From NCBI GenBank assembly GCA_026686845.1, contig JAIVEN010000013.1, positions 10,250,001 to 10,314,000 of the forward strand: a stretch of DNA of 64,000 nt, given 5' to 3'. Shown here piece by piece: positions 62,501-64,000 of this stretch (its first letter is position 1; each line of letters begins with the position of its first letter). Below the pieces are notes generated by a model. The model searched no databases and was not told the DNA's origin. It saw only the letters and a program-made list of their open reading frames with translations. A program made the position numbers and the translations under genes. Origin of the DNA: Adenanthera pavonina (lineage: Eukaryota; Streptophyta; Magnoliopsida; Fabales; Fabaceae).

Positions 62501-63025
62501 CAAAAAGCACGGTGATGAGGGAGGAGTTGAGGAGCACTGAGCATGTTTGATGGAAAGCCGAGATTTACTGCACAAGGGAGAGAGCTGATGAGTATGATGA
62601 TGAGGTAGAAGTAGAGGAGCATGGTAATGGAGAAGCCAAGATTTGTCGAACAAGGGAGAAGCTACTGAGCATTTTGGCGGACACGATGGCCATGAGAGGG
62701 CTAGGGCTTTCGTCTAAAGTGAGATACTGGGATGGAGACCAAGAAGAAAAAAGCAATTTTCAATTAGGTAGAGGGCTTTTGGCAGTGGACGTCATTTAAT
62801 TGAAGGAAAATATAAAAAAAAATATAATATATATACATGTATTCCTCGGGTCGGTCTGGGCTACTCAACATGACATATAACCCGTTAACTGATCCTACCC
62901 AGTGTAGTAACCCAGTCCTATTGGTCTTGTATTTGATAGGACCACTTTTTTCCAGGTTAAACCTGGCCTGATTTGACCGGGTAGGAGCGGGTTAACCGGG
63001 TTAGCAGGCCACTTGCACAGCCCTA
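59592..63025 (-). mobile_element. Inner hAT element (RICESLEEPER/Ac-like), nested
   Basis: Terminal inverted repeats TAGGTCTGTGCAA and TAGGGCTGTGCAA with 8-bp target duplication CGTTCAAC (59584-59591) / TGTTCAAC (63026-63033). Subterminal GGGTTGG, CCGGGT and GGGTTAACC-type motifs. It contains transposase remnants on the minus strand and lies wholly inside the outer hAT; 3,434 bp. Confidence 0.9.
60770..62062 (-). pseudogene. hAT transposase remnant (zinc-finger BED RICESLEEPER-like), truncated
   Basis: Minus-strand blocks in the usual family order: 62062-61847 (IFTITMDNASAND, AEHILNLVV), 61775-61593 (DVTTRLNSTYLML), 61119-60913 (LDKYY, FNILAWWKAN, ARDVFAMPMSTVASE), a TAA stop, then AFSTGG and SLSARMTKALIC, the dimerisation region, to about 60780. 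The BED finger and N-terminal helices are not found (62063-62760 gives no homology), and stops or frame changes separate the blocks. Such transposases excise and insert hAT DNA; this one cannot be active. Confidence 0.85.
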
Positions 63026-63074
63026 TGTTCAACTAAATAAATCTAGAATGTCAAAACATTATCCTACAAAAAAA

Positions 63075-63344
63075 CTCCCTCTGGTCCATATTATAATATA
63101 TTTTATCTGATAAGTTTTTAGTCCAAAATATAAGGTATTGGATATTTTTCTTTCCATTTTACCATTGTCTTTAATGCTTTCTCTTTTCTCATTTATAGCC
63201 CTACAATGATAATAGAATAAGGTATTTAATGAGAGTAAAATAGAATATATGAATACTTTTTTGTATTGATTTCAGTTGAAAAAATAATTTTCTTAATATA
63301 TGTATAATTAATATAAAATACCTTATAATATAAATCGGAGGGAG
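63075..63344. mobile_element. Stowaway-like MITE (Tc1/mariner)
   Basis: Ends CTCCCTCTGGTCCATATTAT and, reversed from the right, CTCCCTCCGATTTATATTAT, with TA following at 63345-63346 (AA at the left, decayed). 270 bp; inserted in the outer hAT. Confidence 0.82.
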
Positions 63345-63844
63345 TAGTCTAGTAATGTAAAATAAACAAGGGTTAAAAGTACAATTAAAAGGGGGGCAAT
63401 TACTATGCTGCCAACTCCAACATTTTGTGGTGAAAGCTTGGGTTACTCCATTATCATCATCTTCTTTTTCATCTGTTAGCTTCTTTTTCGTCTAGTTAGT
63501 GTTTTACTTCAAATTTTCTTCAACATTTTCTTATTTTTGTTATTGTTAGAAGGAAAGGAAGTGGTTGTAGGTGTTGTATATTCTTCTTCTTTCTCCTTCT
63601 CCTCCTTCTTCTCCTTTTTTCCTTCTTCTTTCTCTTTTTAGTTTTAAAAACTCGAATTGGTTGATCTACATAAACTGCCAATTTTTTTGGTTTTGGCCAA
63701 TTCATTGCTAGTTTGGCCAGTTTGCCTCTAGTTCTGTAATCCTTCGGAATTCCCATATGTCCGAACTGGACATATAGCCAGTTCTCGATTTAAGCGGTTA
63801 AACCAATGCCTATTTGATCTAATTCTTATAACACTGATTTTATA

Positions 63845-64000
63845 TTTGGATGTTTAGGCTATAATTATAATTACAGATAAACTATAATGCTTAAACAACA
63901 TACCCCAGAAAAGCATGATACAAAAATGAGTAAGAGGTAAAATAAAGCATTTATAATCCATCTGGGGATTTCTGATGAACTTAGAATAATATAGAGAAGC
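63845..64000. other. Window end, non-coding
   Basis: Right flank of the outer hAT; nothing recognised. Confidence 0.5.

Larger units (their letters stand above)
59272..63836. mobile_element. Outer hAT element (non-autonomous), interrupted by a second hAT
   Basis: Perfect 8-bp target duplication ATTTTATA at 59264-59271 and 63837-63844. Ends CAATGTTATTAAAACTGAAC (left) and CAGTGTTATAAGAATTAGAT (right, reversed), similar to the CAATGTTTTAAAA end of hAT element 1. Without the inner element it is about 1.1 kb and non-coding, and includes a Stowaway-like MITE, a CTT/CTC-rich tract (63580-63640) and a hairpin (63755-63775). Confidence 0.88.

Overview
The window is eukaryotic nuclear DNA from a flowering plant, most likely a eudicot. 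It is very AT-rich, has spliceable genes, and is filled with plant-type transposable elements: Ty3/gypsy LTR elements, a Cassandra-like 5S-bearing LTR, hAT, CACTA, Mutator, PIF/Harbinger-like and Stowaway-like MITEs, and a tRNA-derived SINE. The species cannot be named from the sequence. Only two host genes are supportable: an intact single-exon membrane-protein gene (44670-45392, minus) and a candidate small secreted-peptide gene with one intron (53467-53821, minus).

Left part (1-7000): a minus-strand Ty3/gypsy element enters from the left edge. It shows integrase, RNase H, reverse transcriptase, protease and gag, followed by a tRNA-Met primer site and a short 446-bp 5' LTR ending at 4406. 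It abuts a degenerate piece of a long-LTR element ending at 6966.

7000-23700: AT-rich DNA holds two solo LTRs. One is 3,768 bp (11297-15064, TSD ACACT) and resembles the long LTRs of Tat/Ogre-type gypsy elements. The other is 2,455 bp (15948-18402) and belongs to the family of the left-edge gypsy element. A local duplication (about 15464-18930 against 20198-20940) supplies empty sites for the second LTR and for a CACTA MITE. Mutator-type and PIF/Harbinger-type MITEs follow.

23909-30591: a nest. A Cassandra-like LTR with a 5S rRNA-like segment is split by a second long solo LTR (24113-27710, TSD GTGTA). That LTR has captured pieces of two unrelated host genes: a CIPK/SnRK3-type kinase exon, and RRM-type exon sequence with its intron. 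Next come the 3' end of a gypsy pol, its polypurine tract and a 2.56-kb 3' LTR.

30600-46100: hAT element 1 (33494-37708) carries an intron-containing transposase gene with a few lesions. After it come a Stowaway-like MITE, a perfect 58-bp tandem repeat and the intact membrane-protein gene.

46100-64000: AT-rich DNA with a diverged 0.7-kb duplication, the peptide gene, a SINE with a clear target duplication, an LTR-like stretch, and a hAT-in-hAT nest (outer 59272-63836, inner 59592-63025). The main story is layered transposon insertion around two host genes. Many insertion boundaries can be fixed to the base from target-site duplications.
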